Source: CAVPJC01 sp963705155 (lineage in GTDB: Bacteria > Chloroflexota > Anaerolineae > Anaerolineales > UBA4823). From it: a stretch of DNA of 64,000 nucleotides. This document shows, piece by piece, positions 54,319 to 63,283 of this stretch. Under the pieces are notes generated by a model. It worked only from the letters and a program-made list of their open reading frames with translations, did not search any database and had not been told where the DNA came from. The position numbers and the translations under genes were made by a program. The stretch's first letter is position 1, and each line of letters begins with the position of its first letter. The stretch lies in the NCBI GenBank assembly GCA_963705155.1, contig CAVPJC010000014.1:124001-188000 (forward strand). Reading direction: 5' to 3'.

Positions 54319-57300
54319 CTAACGGAGTAACTCCTCCGCCTTCGTATACGCGTCTAATGCTTCTTGCAAGTTGCCGGCTCGAACATGTGCATCGCCAAGG
54401 GCCTGCCAGAAGGCAATATCAACCGGATAACGATAGAGAGCCTCGTTCAAATCTCGGATAACATCCGGAAGCATCTGTTTGGATTTTATGATCTCCTGGT
54501 AATGTTGAATTGCCTTCTCCCGATCTCCATGGATGAATGCGTTGCGCGCCTGGATCAGCAGCATTTGTTGGTCGTCTTGGATGCCATGGTATTGCTCTTC
54601 TGGTTCAGGTTCTAGCCTGTTTACAACGAGGCGAGTGGATAGCAACGCGACTGTTTCAGGGTCGAGACCTTCGACCATCAAAAGGTCTTGAAGATTATCA
54701 AATGCGCCATGAGCATTACGGTACTCCAGAATAGCTTGCGCCCGGATGTACCCGATGCCTGGGAGACGCTCCAATTCCACCAAACCTGCCTGGTTAAGAT
54801 CCAGTAAGGGATAAACTATTTCAGCCGGTTCAATCCTGGCTGGTTGCTGCTCTTCCAATTCCGAGGGTGGTTGCCATTGTGAAATATCTGCGGTTTCTTG
54901 ACGTTCTTCCACATCAGCCAACCAGGAAGGTAATTCTGGCATGACCTCTGCAGTCACCGGTTCTGCCTCTGGCTTGGGGGCTTCGAGTGCAGTTTCTTCC
55001 TCCGTAAAGAGCCAGGATGCCTCGGCCTCCGCTGGCACCGGCGCTTCCACGGTGGTGATTGGGGTTTCCTCAACCTCCGGTGTAAAGGGTTGGAGCTCGG
55101 CCTCCGGTTCAAGGACTTCAACTTCTGGCAAACTCGTGTCGGCAGGAATTTCAGCAAGCGGTTCTTCAGCTACCAGGTCTTGCTCAACCTGAGCAACTTC
55201 ACCTTCCAACTGTGTGGGGGTAACCAATTCAGATGCTGATGCCAGCTCAGCTTGTTCTGCCGCTTGCACGACCCAATCTGGGGGCGCATCCAGCCGGTCT
55301 TCGGGTTTGAGGAGGAGCGCCTCTTCAGCACCTTGCCGGGCAGCCAAACTTTCCAACCAGGCAAAAGCCGCATCGTCATCGACAGGCAAGACCGCAGGCT
55401 CCGTGATCGATGGGGAAACTTCCTCGCTTATATCGGGAATTTCAACTTCCGGAGTGCTTATGACTTCTTCGGTCACAGATTCTAGAGCCGCTGGAAGTTC
55501 TGCAATCAGCAAATCTTCGGTTGGCAGTTCTGCAGCAGGCAGTTCTTCGAGTGGCAGCTCCTCTGCAGGTAGATCTTCAACTGGCTGTTTATCCTCGACA
55601 GGTAGGTCAACCGCACCTTCAGCCAATTCAAGCTCAGATAAAGTTTGCTGCACTTCTCCTGTATCTTCCGAAATCTCTAGCTGGGAGGCAGCCTCCTCGG
55701 GGGATTGTGTGGCCTCAACCGCAAACGCTGGGGTCTCCGGCTCACCCAGGTCTCTCAGCCAATCGGGAAGCTGTTCTACCGATGCTTCGAGAGCAGCTTT
55801 TTCGTCAATCCAGGCAGCCGGTTCGGAAACTTCAGGAGTAAGAGCTTCGCCCTGCGCGGCAGCGACGCCCAGGGCAGCTGCTGACGTGGCTTCCTCAGAG
55901 ATGCCGCGCAACCAATCGGGAATTTCATCAGCGGGAACAGCCTCTTCGGCGTCAACGACTGATAGAGATTCCGGTACGGTTGTCTCGATCACTTCTTGCG
56001 GGGCAGTCGTCTGATCCTGGAGCGCCCGAACTCGAGTTGGCTTGGTATCGCCGATTTCAACAGGAGGTTCTTCACCAGGTTGTGGTATTGCATTCGATGC
56101 GGCAGCTAATATTTGCGGACCAAAAAGCATCGAGAACCCGGTTTCGGGGGTAATCTCTTCCTGGGTTTTCGTTAACCAGGCGGGCAAATCCGGAGATATT
56201 TCGGCTTTTATGGGTTCACCGGTCTCAAATAATTCTTCCAGCGGAGCACCTGGCTCGACGGGTGTGGTCGTACCAAGGTCCTTCAACCAATCAGGCAGCG
56301 CGGCAGGTTCAGCGGCGCTGGCTTGAATCTCTCCAACCGGTGTTTCAAAGGTTAGCGGCTCAGGTGTCGAGGCTGATGTGTCATCCAGTTCCTTCAACCA
56401 GTCGGGCACATCCGCCGGTTGAGCCGATAGCTGCGGTTCAAATTGACCGGAGGCCACAAAAGCATCACTTGAGTCATCCGATGAACCCTCAGGCGCAAGC
56501 TCTTTTAGCCAGTCTGGCAAACTCGCAGCTTCACCGCCTGAAATCTGCCCTTCTGGTTGAAATCCCGTGTCCTGGATGAGTGGTTCGGCAGCAGATTGTG
56601 CTTCCAGATCCTTTAGCCACTCGGGCAGATCTGTTGCAGGTTCTATCGGAAGATCCAAGGTCTCGTCGGAAGGCATGGAGAGGTCCTCCATTTCGGCTGG
56701 TTCACTAACGCCTTCGGCTTCGAATAATCGAGATTCAAGTGGGGTAATTTCCATTAAAGGCAAGTCAGGCTCAAGGGGTTCGATGGGCTGCCATTCATCG
56801 GATGCGGGCGTACTCAACCAATCTGGTGTTTCAGCTTCGACTGTTTCTTCAACCTCAAGTTCAGCGGTTGGCTGCTCCCATATGCTGGCTTCCGGGGATG
56901 TTATTGCGTCTGTCAGGTCTGACCGGATTTCTTCCTGCTCGGCGGCTTTTAAGACCCAGTCGGGAGGTGTTTCGCGACGTTCCTCCGGGCTGAGGATTAA
57001 TGCCTCCTCCGCACCCTGTTTGGCTGCAAGGCTCTCCAACCAGGCGAAAGCCGCGTCGTCATCGACATTGGCCTGGACAGATGGAATTTCATCCGCCTGG
57101 ACGGGTATGATTTCTCCTTCCAGTTCTGGAATTTCTGCCGCCAAGGATGCAGAGACGTCTTCAGAAAGGGACTCTTCGGGGGCGGGTTCTTCCAGCCAAT
57201 CAGGCATTTCCGGAGTATCTGCTGATTTATTGATTTGAGCAGCATCGAGCGGAATTTCTTCAGGTGTTTCTGACCATTCCGGTAGGGAGATTCCTTCAAC

Positions 57301-58587
57301 TTCAACAGCAGTTTGGGAAGATAACCAGTCGGGCATGTCTTCACTCGGTGCCGGAATCGTTTCGTCGATCCAGGCCGGTGGAGCATCCGCATCGAGGTCG
57401 GCTGCACTGGCAACCTGATCATCTAATTGGTCAGGATGAGCGATTTCTTTGAGCCACTCAGGGATATCACCTGGCGCGGCTTCTTCGGGGATATTCGGGA
57501 AATCGTCCAGAGCCAGATCGGCTGGTTGTTCTTCAGCTTCGGCGCTGGCTGGCTTCCATCCCGCAGACTTCATCCAATCTGGAATTGCCTCCTCGGCGTT
57601 GATTTCAGCTTCTGGTAACTCTGAACTGAGAGTTTCTTCCTCGTGCTGTTGCAAACTGTCAGGAATGGTGTCTTCGATGATGGGGGATTTGAAATCAGCA
57701 CGATCCATTAACCAATCGGGTAGTTTTTCCTCATCGGTCTGTGGTTGGTCGATTTTTACCCCGAGTGAGGCAGCCCAATCAGGTTGGGAAACAGTTCCAG
57801 CAGCAGATTGTCCGGGAACGTAGACAAGCTTTTCGAGAAAGACAGCATCGTCAGATACTTTCTCTACTACCGGTGCCGCCTGGGAAATTTGCGCCAAATA
57901 GGGATCGAGCACATACATGCGTTGGCGGTAAGTCTCACCTTCTGCGGATCTTTCTGTGCCTGCCAGGATATTTGCCAGAATGCGGTTTGCTTCAAGGCTG
58001 AAAGGCATTTTAGTGTGAATGTTGCTGCACACATTGGCTGCCTCTACCTTCTGTCCAGAAAGATAGTATGCCTGGGCCAGTAAAGTCTGCAAATCCTGAC
58101 GGTCCGGGTTCTCGGCCAGCGCCGCCCGCAATTCAGAGATTGCCTGTGGATAAAGCTCACCCTTGAGATACATTCTTGCCAGAGCGCCGCGGGTCAGCCG
58201 GACTTTGGGAGGTTCAAGTCCGTCACGACGGCCGTACAGGCGTCTGAGCTCTCCTTGAATGGCATTATTGGCTGGCTGTACCTCAAAGGCACGCTCCATA
58301 TGCCAGATGGCTTCATCCAAATTGCTCTCATCTTCGCGAATGATGCTCATCCCCACATGGGAAACAAAGTCATCTGGGATGGCTGATAGGACCCGCTGGA
58401 AGATATCCGAAGCATCTCCGTAGCGTTGACTTTCCAAATAAGCCTTCCCAAGTAAACGATAGGTCTGGAGATGCTTGGGAAATGTTTTCAGGATGTGGAG
58501 GGAATGAGCGATTGCCTGATCAAATTGGTGCTGATCGGTCAGGATTTCAATCTCACGATTATATGCTCTCAGGTTTATCTTTGCCAT
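54319..58587 (-). CDS. Giant acidic TPR protein with PDWL repeats and a C-terminal HhH domain
   Basis: A 1422-residue protein; ATG 58587 follows GGAAAGG. Residues 1-240 are TPR repeats (FPKHLQTYRLLGKAYLESQRYGDASDIF; LAENPDRQDLQTLLAQAYYLSGQ). Residues 270-1250 are acidic, low complexity, with about 18 copies of a short motif such as LPDWLKEL, IPDWLRGI, MPDWLEEP. A 45-residue block beginning DDDAAFAWLESLAA and holding EEALxLxPEER and PPDWV occurs twice (about residues 505 and 1115). A ComEA-like helix-hairpin-helix follows near 1270-1335 (LDLNQAGLVELERLPGIGYIRAQAILEYR), then more TPRs. No signal peptide. A scaffold role is plausible; function unknown. Confidence 0.83.
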   Translation of the reverse strand: MAKINLRAYNREIEILTDQHQFDQAIAHSLHILKTFPKHLQTYRLLGKAYLESQRYGDASDIFQRVLSAIPDDFVSHVGMSIIREDESNLDEAIWHMERAFEVQPANNAIQGELRRLYGRRDGLEPPKVRLTRGALARMYLKGELYPQAISELRAALAENPDRQDLQTLLAQAYYLSGQKVEAANVCSNIHTKMPFSLEANRILANILAGTERSAEGETYRQRMYVLDPYLAQISQAAPVVEKVSDDAVFLEKLVYVPGQSAAGTVSQPDWAASLGVKIDQPQTDEEKLPDWLMDRADFKSPIIEDTIPDSLQQHEEETLSSELPEAEINAEEAIPDWMKSAGWKPASAEAEEQPADLALDDFPNIPEEAAPGDIPEWLKEIAHPDQLDDQVASAADLDADAPPAWIDETIPAPSEDMPDWLSSQTAVEVEGISLPEWSETPEEIPLDAAQINKSADTPEMPDWLEEPAPEESLSEDVSASLAAEIPELEGEIIPVQADEIPSVQANVDDDAAFAWLESLAAKQGAEEALILSPEERRETPPDWVLKAAEQEEIRSDLTDAITSPEASIWEQPTAELEVEETVEAETPDWLSTPASDEWQPIEPLEPDLPLMEITPLESRLFEAEGVSEPAEMEDLSMPSDETLDLPIEPATDLPEWLKDLEAQSAAEPLIQDTGFQPEGQISGGEAASLPDWLKELAPEGSSDDSSDAFVASGQFEPQLSAQPADVPDWLKELDDTSASTPEPLTFETPVGEIQASAAEPAALPDWLKDLGTTTPVEPGAPLEELFETGEPIKAEISPDLPAWLTKTQEEITPETGFSMLFGPQILAAASNAIPQPGEEPPVEIGDTKPTRVRALQDQTTAPQEVIETTVPESLSVVDAEEAVPADEIPDWLRGISEEATSAAALGVAAAQGEALTPEVSEPAAWIDEKAALEASVEQLPDWLRDLGEPETPAFAVEATQSPEEAASQLEISEDTGEVQQTLSELELAEGAVDLPVEDKQPVEDLPAEELPLEELPAAELPTEDLLIAELPAALESVTEEVISTPEVEIPDISEEVSPSITEPAVLPVDDDAAFAWLESLAARQGAEEALLLKPEDRLDAPPDWVVQAAEQAELASASELVTPTQLEGEVAQVEQDLVAEEPLAEIPADTSLPEVEVLEPEAELQPFTPEVEETPITTVEAPVPAEAEASWLFTEEETALEAPKPEAEPVTAEVMPELPSWLADVEERQETADISQWQPPSELEEQQPARIEPAEIVYPLLDLNQAGLVELERLPGIGYIRAQAILEYRNAHGAFDNLQDLLMVEGLDPETVALLSTRLVVNRLEPEPEEQYHGIQDDQQMLLIQARNAFIHGDREKAIQHYQEIIKSKQMLPDVIRDLNEALYRYPVDIAFWQALGDAHVRAGNLQEALDAYTKAEELLR

Positions 58588-58633
58588 TTTCAACCTTTCC
58601 CTGTTAAATCACTTCTGGAGGCATGATATGCTT

Positions 58634-58662
58634 AGTATGCCTCATGTTTCAGATTGTGACAA
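58634..58662 (-). promoter_or_regulatory. Sigma70-like promoter of the TPR/HhH-ndk unit
   Basis: On the - strand TTGTCA (58662-58657) and CATACT (58639-58634) are separated by 17 bases, each with one or two mismatches to consensus. The start would fall near 58627, about 40 bases before the ATG at 58587. Confidence 0.6.
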
Positions 58663-58686
58663 GAGTATTAAAATATAGTTCTCATT

Positions 58687-58720
58687 AAAAAATCGTGCAG
58701 GTGTTCTCCACCTGCACGAT
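58687..58720 (-). terminator. Intrinsic terminator of hppA
   Basis: On the - strand a perfect 12-pair stem ATCGTGCAGGTG / CACCTGCACGAT (58720-58709 with 58703-58692) with a five-base loop runs into TTTTTT at 58692-58687. It lies about 55 bases past the hppA stop and just upstream of the TPR/HhH promoter. Confidence 0.92.
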
Positions 58721-58774
58721 GCATGACTTGTACCAACTGACCTAACAGATTGTGCGAGGAAAACCGATTTGCGC

Positions 58775-61135
58775 TCAATCACCGGAAGCGGGGCGGTTGA
58801 AAACTGCGGTTGGTCTCTTGCTTTGCATGATTGCCCAGACAACCGCCGCCAGCAACAAAACGACCACCAGCAATACGCCGATGTTCAGCTCGCTGTATTT
58901 CACAATGATCGGAGCAGCAATAAGGCTCACCAGATTGGTTACTTTGATCATCGGGTTGAGTGCTGGTCCAGCGGTATCCTTCAGCGGGTCGCCAACCGTG
59001 TCACCAACGACTCCCGCCTTGTGACGTTCGGAGCCTTTTCCCGTGTTAGCAACCAGGTCACGAGGTTCATCTTCGATCGATTTCTTGGCGTTATCCCAGG
59101 CGCCGCCGGCATTGGACATAAACACAGCCAGAAGCTGGCCACTCAAGATGATGCCTGCCAGGAAGCCACCCAAAGCTTCTACCTGAAGAACCAGGCCGAC
59201 TGCCAGCGGCATAAGCACTGATATGACAGCCAGTGGGATCAGTTCCTTTTGTGCGGCTGCGGTCGAAATGCCGACGACTTGCGCGTAATCCGGTTTTACT
59301 GTGCCTTCCATGATACCGGGGATACGAAATTGCCGGCGTACTTCCTCAACAATCAGCCCGGCAGCGCGGCTGACCGCACGGATGGAAAGTGAGCTGAACA
59401 ACCAAGGTAATGCGCCGCCGAGCAGCAGGCCGATGAAAACGCGGGTATCCGAAACGCGGATGCCAGTATCCTGAATTAAAACCAGGAACGGTTTGACTTT
59501 ACCTGCAGCCTCAGCTACCAGATTGGCTGCCAGCTGCACCTTACCAACATCTGTGATAAATGAGGCAAACAGGCTGATTGCAGCGATCACTGCGGAGGCA
59601 ATCGCAACACCTTTGGTGATTGCTTTCGTCGTATTGCCCACTGCATCCAGGTCGGCCATAATCTGGCGAGCTTTGCGGGTTTCTTCATCGTCCATATCGT
59701 GCCATGCCATTTCGCCGATCCCGTTGGCGTTGTCCGAGATGGGCCCGTATGAGTCCATCGCCACATTATTGCCGGTGTGGCTGAGCATACCGATGCCAAT
59801 CATGGCAACGGCGTAAAGAACGAAAATGGGACCCTGGGCATTATAGAGCAGCAGTGCAAAGATGAAGCTGATGACGATGACCACCAAAGCCCAGACGCTC
59901 GATTCCATGCCGACCGAAAGGCCTGAGAGAATCGTGGTTGCCGGACCACCTTTGGTGGACTCCACGATTTCTTTCACCGGAGGCCGCTTGGTAGAGGTGA
60001 AGTATGATGTCAGCGGATTGAATGCCACAGCCAGGCCTACGCCGATGGTGGTCAGCATAGCCATTTTCCAGTCATTGGCGTACAGCAGTGCCAGTACGAA
60101 TGCCCACACGATGGTGTTGACGCTGGAAACCTCGTAGGAGCGGAACATGGCTTCTTCGGCGTCGTGGGCACGCAGGAACTTGATGGGGAATTTTTCCCAG
60201 ATGGGGACGGTGAAGGTGCCGATAATCGAGCTGATCACGCCAATGGCACGGATGATCAGAGGATAAACAATCCATTTCAGGCTATGGGTGGGATCGATGG
60301 CTACCAAGGCCAGGCCGAGGATCAAGCCGGAAACAATGGTCACCTCATAACTCTCGAAGATATCGGCTGCCATACCGGCGCAGTCGCCCACGTTATCGCC
60401 CACAAGATCTGCGATGACAGCAGCATTGCGGGGATCATCTTCAGGAATATCTTTTTCAACTTTACCCACCAGGTCAGCACCGACATCGGCGGCTTTGGTA
60501 AAGATACCACCACCCACACGCATAAACAATGCGATGAGAGTGCCGCCGAAACCAAATCCAAGCAATGCATCGGGCGCGGCGGTTCCAAAGATGATGAAAA
60601 TGATCGTACCGCCAAACAAACCCAGCCCGTCTGTGAGCATGCCGGTGATCGTGCCCGCATAGTAAGCAATCGTCAGTGATTCGGTAAAATCACGCCTGGC
60701 GGCTGAGGCGGCGCGCACGTTGGCCTGGATAGCCATGCGCATACCAAGCTGTCCAACCGTCAATGAGAAGGTAGCCCCCATGATAAAGGCAATGGTACGA
60801 CCGATCGCCACGATGATCTGGGCATTTGCGGCGCCGAATTCTTTCACGGCTTCGGCGCTGGGAGGAACAATGTACACACTGAGGAATAAGGCAATAGTAA
60901 GGACGCCGATGAGCGGCAAGATTGATTTCAACTGGCGGGTCAAATAGCTCTCTGCACCGATGCGGATAGCATTCCAGACTTCCTGCATCTTTGCGCTGCC
61001 TTTATCTTTGTTCATTACATTGCCGCGCAGCATCCAGGCATAAAGCAAGCTAATGAAAGATGTGATAACAACCCCGATAATCGCAATCTGTTCAAAATTG
61101 TTAAGGCCGTGCCGGGCAAGTCCCAATATGTTCAT
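58775..61135 (-). CDS. hppA: Membrane H+-translocating pyrophosphatase, K+-independent
   Basis: A 786-residue ion pump using pyrophosphate hydrolysis to move protons. The active-site signature is DVGADLVGKVEKDIPEDDPRNAAVIADLVGDNVGDCAGMAADIFESYE, with about 16 membrane helices. GNTTKAITKG carries Lys where K+-dependent enzymes have Ala, so it belongs to the K+-independent, H+-pumping type by the family rule. The C-terminal blocks NAGGAWDNAKKSIEDE and KAGVVGDTVGDPLKDTAGPALNPMIKV are intact. ATG 61135 follows GAGGAG. It reads through without lesions. It has its own promoter and leader. Confidence 0.95.
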   Translation of the reverse strand: MNILGLARHGLNNFEQIAIIGVVITSFISLLYAWMLRGNVMNKDKGSAKMQEVWNAIRIGAESYLTRQLKSILPLIGVLTIALFLSVYIVPPSAEAVKEFGAANAQIIVAIGRTIAFIMGATFSLTVGQLGMRMAIQANVRAASAARRDFTESLTIAYYAGTITGMLTDGLGLFGGTIIFIIFGTAAPDALLGFGFGGTLIALFMRVGGGIFTKAADVGADLVGKVEKDIPEDDPRNAAVIADLVGDNVGDCAGMAADIFESYEVTIVSGLILGLALVAIDPTHSLKWIVYPLIIRAIGVISSIIGTFTVPIWEKFPIKFLRAHDAEEAMFRSYEVSSVNTIVWAFVLALLYANDWKMAMLTTIGVGLAVAFNPLTSYFTSTKRPPVKEIVESTKGGPATTILSGLSVGMESSVWALVVIVISFIFALLLYNAQGPIFVLYAVAMIGIGMLSHTGNNVAMDSYGPISDNANGIGEMAWHDMDDEETRKARQIMADLDAVGNTTKAITKGVAIASAVIAAISLFASFITDVGKVQLAANLVAEAAGKVKPFLVLIQDTGIRVSDTRVFIGLLLGGALPWLFSSLSIRAVSRAAGLIVEEVRRQFRIPGIMEGTVKPDYAQVVGISTAAAQKELIPLAVISVLMPLAVGLVLQVEALGGFLAGIILSGQLLAVFMSNAGGAWDNAKKSIEDEPRDLVANTGKGSERHKAGVVGDTVGDPLKDTAGPALNPMIKVTNLVSLIAAPIIVKYSELNIGVLLVVVLLLAAVVWAIMQSKRPTAVFNRPASGD

Positions 61136-61256
61136 ACTCTCTGCTCCTCGAATTTGGTCGGATTTATAACAAAAAAACCCAAACGATTATGCGTCTGGGT
61201 ATTTTTCTAAAAATTTGTCCATCTCGATGCGAACAATTGAGCCAGCATGATGGTTT
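61136..61256 (-). promoter_or_regulatory. hppA 5' leader (about 115 bases)
   Basis: The transcript from the promoter at 61257-61285 would carry roughly 115 bases before ATG 61135. The notable element is the terminator-like hairpin at 61171-61200. The rest is AT-rich, and I see no known riboswitch. Confidence 0.5.
61171..61200 (-). terminator. Terminator-like hairpin inside the hppA leader
   Basis: On the - strand ACCCAGACG (61200-61192) pairs with CGTTTGGGT (61185-61177), with one G-T pair, then TTTTTTT at 61177-61171. It sits between the predicted hppA promoter and the start codon, so it may be an attenuator rather than a plain terminator. Confidence 0.7.
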
Positions 61257-61285
61257 ATTTTACCCAATGCACTTTGAAAAGTCAA
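61257..61285 (-). promoter_or_regulatory. Sigma70-like promoter of hppA
   Basis: On the - strand TTGACT (61285-61280), 17 bases, TAAAAT (61262-61257). Both boxes match consensus at five of six positions. Start expected near 61250. Confidence 0.75.
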
Positions 61286-61407
61286 ACCTATTATTATGTG
61301 GAGTTAAACCGTTTTCTACCATACCTTCCCGCCAACTGTAAAAGTTCCGACCTGGCCGATAAACTTTTGGGAGTTGATTAGATTTTCATTAGAAATCTCA
61401 GAACCAC

Positions 61408-61437
61408 TTGACTTTGCTACTTTTTTTGTTGTATAAC
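61408..61437 (+). promoter_or_regulatory. Sigma70-like promoter of the ABC operon
   Basis: TTGACT at 61408-61413 and TATAAC at 61432-61437 are separated by 18 bases, each one mismatch from consensus. The leader to ATG 61566 would be about 120 bases. Confidence 0.7.
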
Positions 61438-61512
61438 ATCTTACGGGTCAATCTACAACGAGCAGTAATTGTTGATTGTCTCAGGGAAATTACGCAAGTG
61501 ATCCGCTGAATT

Positions 61513-61550
61513 AAGCACTGCCGCCGTTTGACGGTCGCTGTGCTTTTTGT
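61513..61550 (+). terminator. Terminator-like hairpin inside the ABC operon leader
   Basis: AAGCAC (61513-61518) pairs with GTGCTT (61540-61545), with an inner CCGT/ACGG stem (61524-61534), followed by TTTTTGTTGT. It lies between the promoter and the ribosome site CAGGAG, only 16 bases before ATG 61566, as an attenuator would. Confidence 0.65.
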
Positions 61551-61565
61551 TGTCAGGAGCATTGT

Positions 61566-62532
61566 ATGATCCAGGTAGAAGGATTAACGAAAGATTACGG
61601 GCTGCGACGAGCCATCGACCAACTTAAATTTTAATGCCCAAAAAGGAGAAATTGTCGGCTTTTTGGGTCCGAACGGTGCTGGAAAAACCACAACCATGCG
61701 TATCTTGACCGGATACATGCCCCCGACAGCCGGGCAGGCGTTGGTGGCCGGTTTTGATGTTGTCGAAAAATCGCTGGAAGTTCGCAAGCGGGTCGGATAT
61801 CTTCCGGAGACGGTTCCGTTATATCCAGATATGACCGTATTCGATTATTTAAAGTATATGGGTGATTTGCGTAAACTCAAGAATGTTGAAGACCGCGTCG
61901 ATGATGTCCTTGAGCTGGTTCACATGGAAGATCGGGCCGAAGGGTACATAGGCAACCTGTCGAAAGGAATGCGGCAGCGGGTGGGTCTGGCACAAGCGCT
62001 GTTGCACCAACCGGAAGTGTTGATATTGGATGAGCCCACAATTGGTCTCGACCCGGCGCAGATGCATGAAGTACGAAACCTGATTCGTGAGCTGGGAAAA
62101 GAGCGAACGGTGATGCTTTCTACCCACATCCTGTCGGAAGCACAACAAGTCTGCAACCGGGTGTTGATTATCAATAAAGGAAAGATCGTCGTTGAAGATA
62201 CTCCGGAAAATTTGCAGGCAGGATTGGCAGGAGTGCAGCGGGTAGCCATCCGGGTGCGCGGCGATGCGGATGGATTGGATCGCACCATTCTGGCGGTAAA
62301 AGGCGTCAAGAAGGTTTCGGCGTCAGGTGATGGAGGACTTGAATTTGAGACGATCCCCAACCTGGACGCCAGGCCGGATGTGGCCCGGAGTGTCATCGAT
62401 GCCGGTTTTGACTTGTTGGAAATGCGCCTGTTGGGTCTCAGCCTTGAGGATATTTTCTTACAACTGACCCGGGATGAACCAGAACCACCTCAAATGGCAG
62501 ATGCACCTGCCGAAGGTGATGAAGAGATCTAA
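61566..62532 (+). CDS. ABC transporter ATPase, GldA-like (frameshifted)
   Basis: About 322 codons. ATG 61566 follows CAGGAG. The first frame MIQVEGLTKDYGLRRAIDQLKF meets a stop; removing one C at 61619-61620 gives RRAIDNLNFNAQKGEIVGFLGPNGAGKTT with Walker A. The signature LSKGMRQRVGLAQALLHQPEVLILDEPTIGLDP and STHILSEAQQVCNRV (H-loop) follow. A 90-residue C-terminal domain, VAIRVRGDADGLDRT, is typical of the DUF4162-bearing export subfamily. It acts with the two membrane genes downstream; substrate unknown. Confidence 0.88.
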
Positions 62533-62551
62533 AGGTTGACAGGATAAATCA

Positions 62552-63283
62552 ATGCGAAACGTCTGGACAATCGCCTCACGCGAATACAAGCTATATTTTT
62601 CCAGCCCGGCAGCCTACATGGTAGCGTTTGTGATGCTGCTGGTTTTAGGAATTATATTTTATGCAAATGTTGTCGGCGCGATGATGCAGCAATTCCCTCC
62701 GGGGATCCAAATCGTCTTTGGACCGTTGATGACGGTGCTCTTATTTGTTACACCTGCCATCACCATGCGTCTGCTGGCTGAAGAGCAGCGTCTTGGAACG
62801 ATGGAACTTTTGCTCACGGCGCCAATCAAAGATTGGGAGCTGATCGTGGGCAAGTGGCTCGGCGGTTTCATGTTTTTACTCACCATCGTTGCCATCACAT
62901 GGTTGTATCCGATTTTGCTCAACCAAATTGTGGATCCTGGAATTGACCAGGGCCCGCTCGTCTCGGGTTACCTGGGGATCATCCTGTTCATTGCGTCTCT
63001 GGTCGCAGTTGGGGTAGCCATGTCTGCCATGTTCAGCAACCAGATCGCTGTTTTTTTCGGAACACTGGGTGTTTATTTATTATTATGGTTGATCAGCCTG
63101 CCCTCACAAGCAATGAGCTCTGCCGGGGGTGAGGTGCTACGCTATCTTGATATCAGTGAACATTTCTATAATACTTTTTATCGCGGCATCATCGATGTCA
63201 GCGATATTATTTATTACTTGAGTCTGACCGCCCTGGCGCTTTTTCTTGGTTCTGTGCTGGTTGAGAGCCGGAGGTGGCGCTAA
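62552..63283 (+). CDS. ABC-2 type permease, GldF-like
   Basis: A 243-residue membrane protein with six hydrophobic helices. MRNVWTIASREYKLYFSSPAAYMVAFVMLLVLG is the start common to this subfamily, FGPLMTVLLFVTPAITMRLLAEEQRLGTMELLLTAPIKDWELIVGKWLGG the conserved middle, and YLDISEHFYNTFYRGIIDVSDIIYYL the last loop. Its stop overlaps the next start (TAATG). It forms the channel for the ATPase upstream. Confidence 0.9.
   Translation: MRNVWTIASREYKLYFSSPAAYMVAFVMLLVLGIIFYANVVGAMMQQFPPGIQIVFGPLMTVLLFVTPAITMRLLAEEQRLGTMELLLTAPIKDWELIVGKWLGGFMFLLTIVAITWLYPILLNQIVDPGIDQGPLVSGYLGIILFIASLVAVGVAMSAMFSNQIAVFFGTLGVYLLLWLISLPSQAMSSAGGEVLRYLDISEHFYNTFYRGIIDVSDIIYYLSLTALALFLGSVLVESRRWR

Noticed and set aside
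55214..56014. A 266-codon + strand open frame rich in Ser and Ala, opposite the giant TPR gene
   Set aside because: It mirrors the acidic repetitive sequence on the other strand, has no ribosome site or recognisable domain, and several similar antisense frames exist along the same repeats.
54319..58587. Regularly spaced repeats as a possible CRISPR or DNA repeat array
   Set aside because: The periodicity is in codons (PDWL motifs) within one long open frame; spacing and sequence vary, and no identical direct repeats with unique spacers or cas genes are seen.
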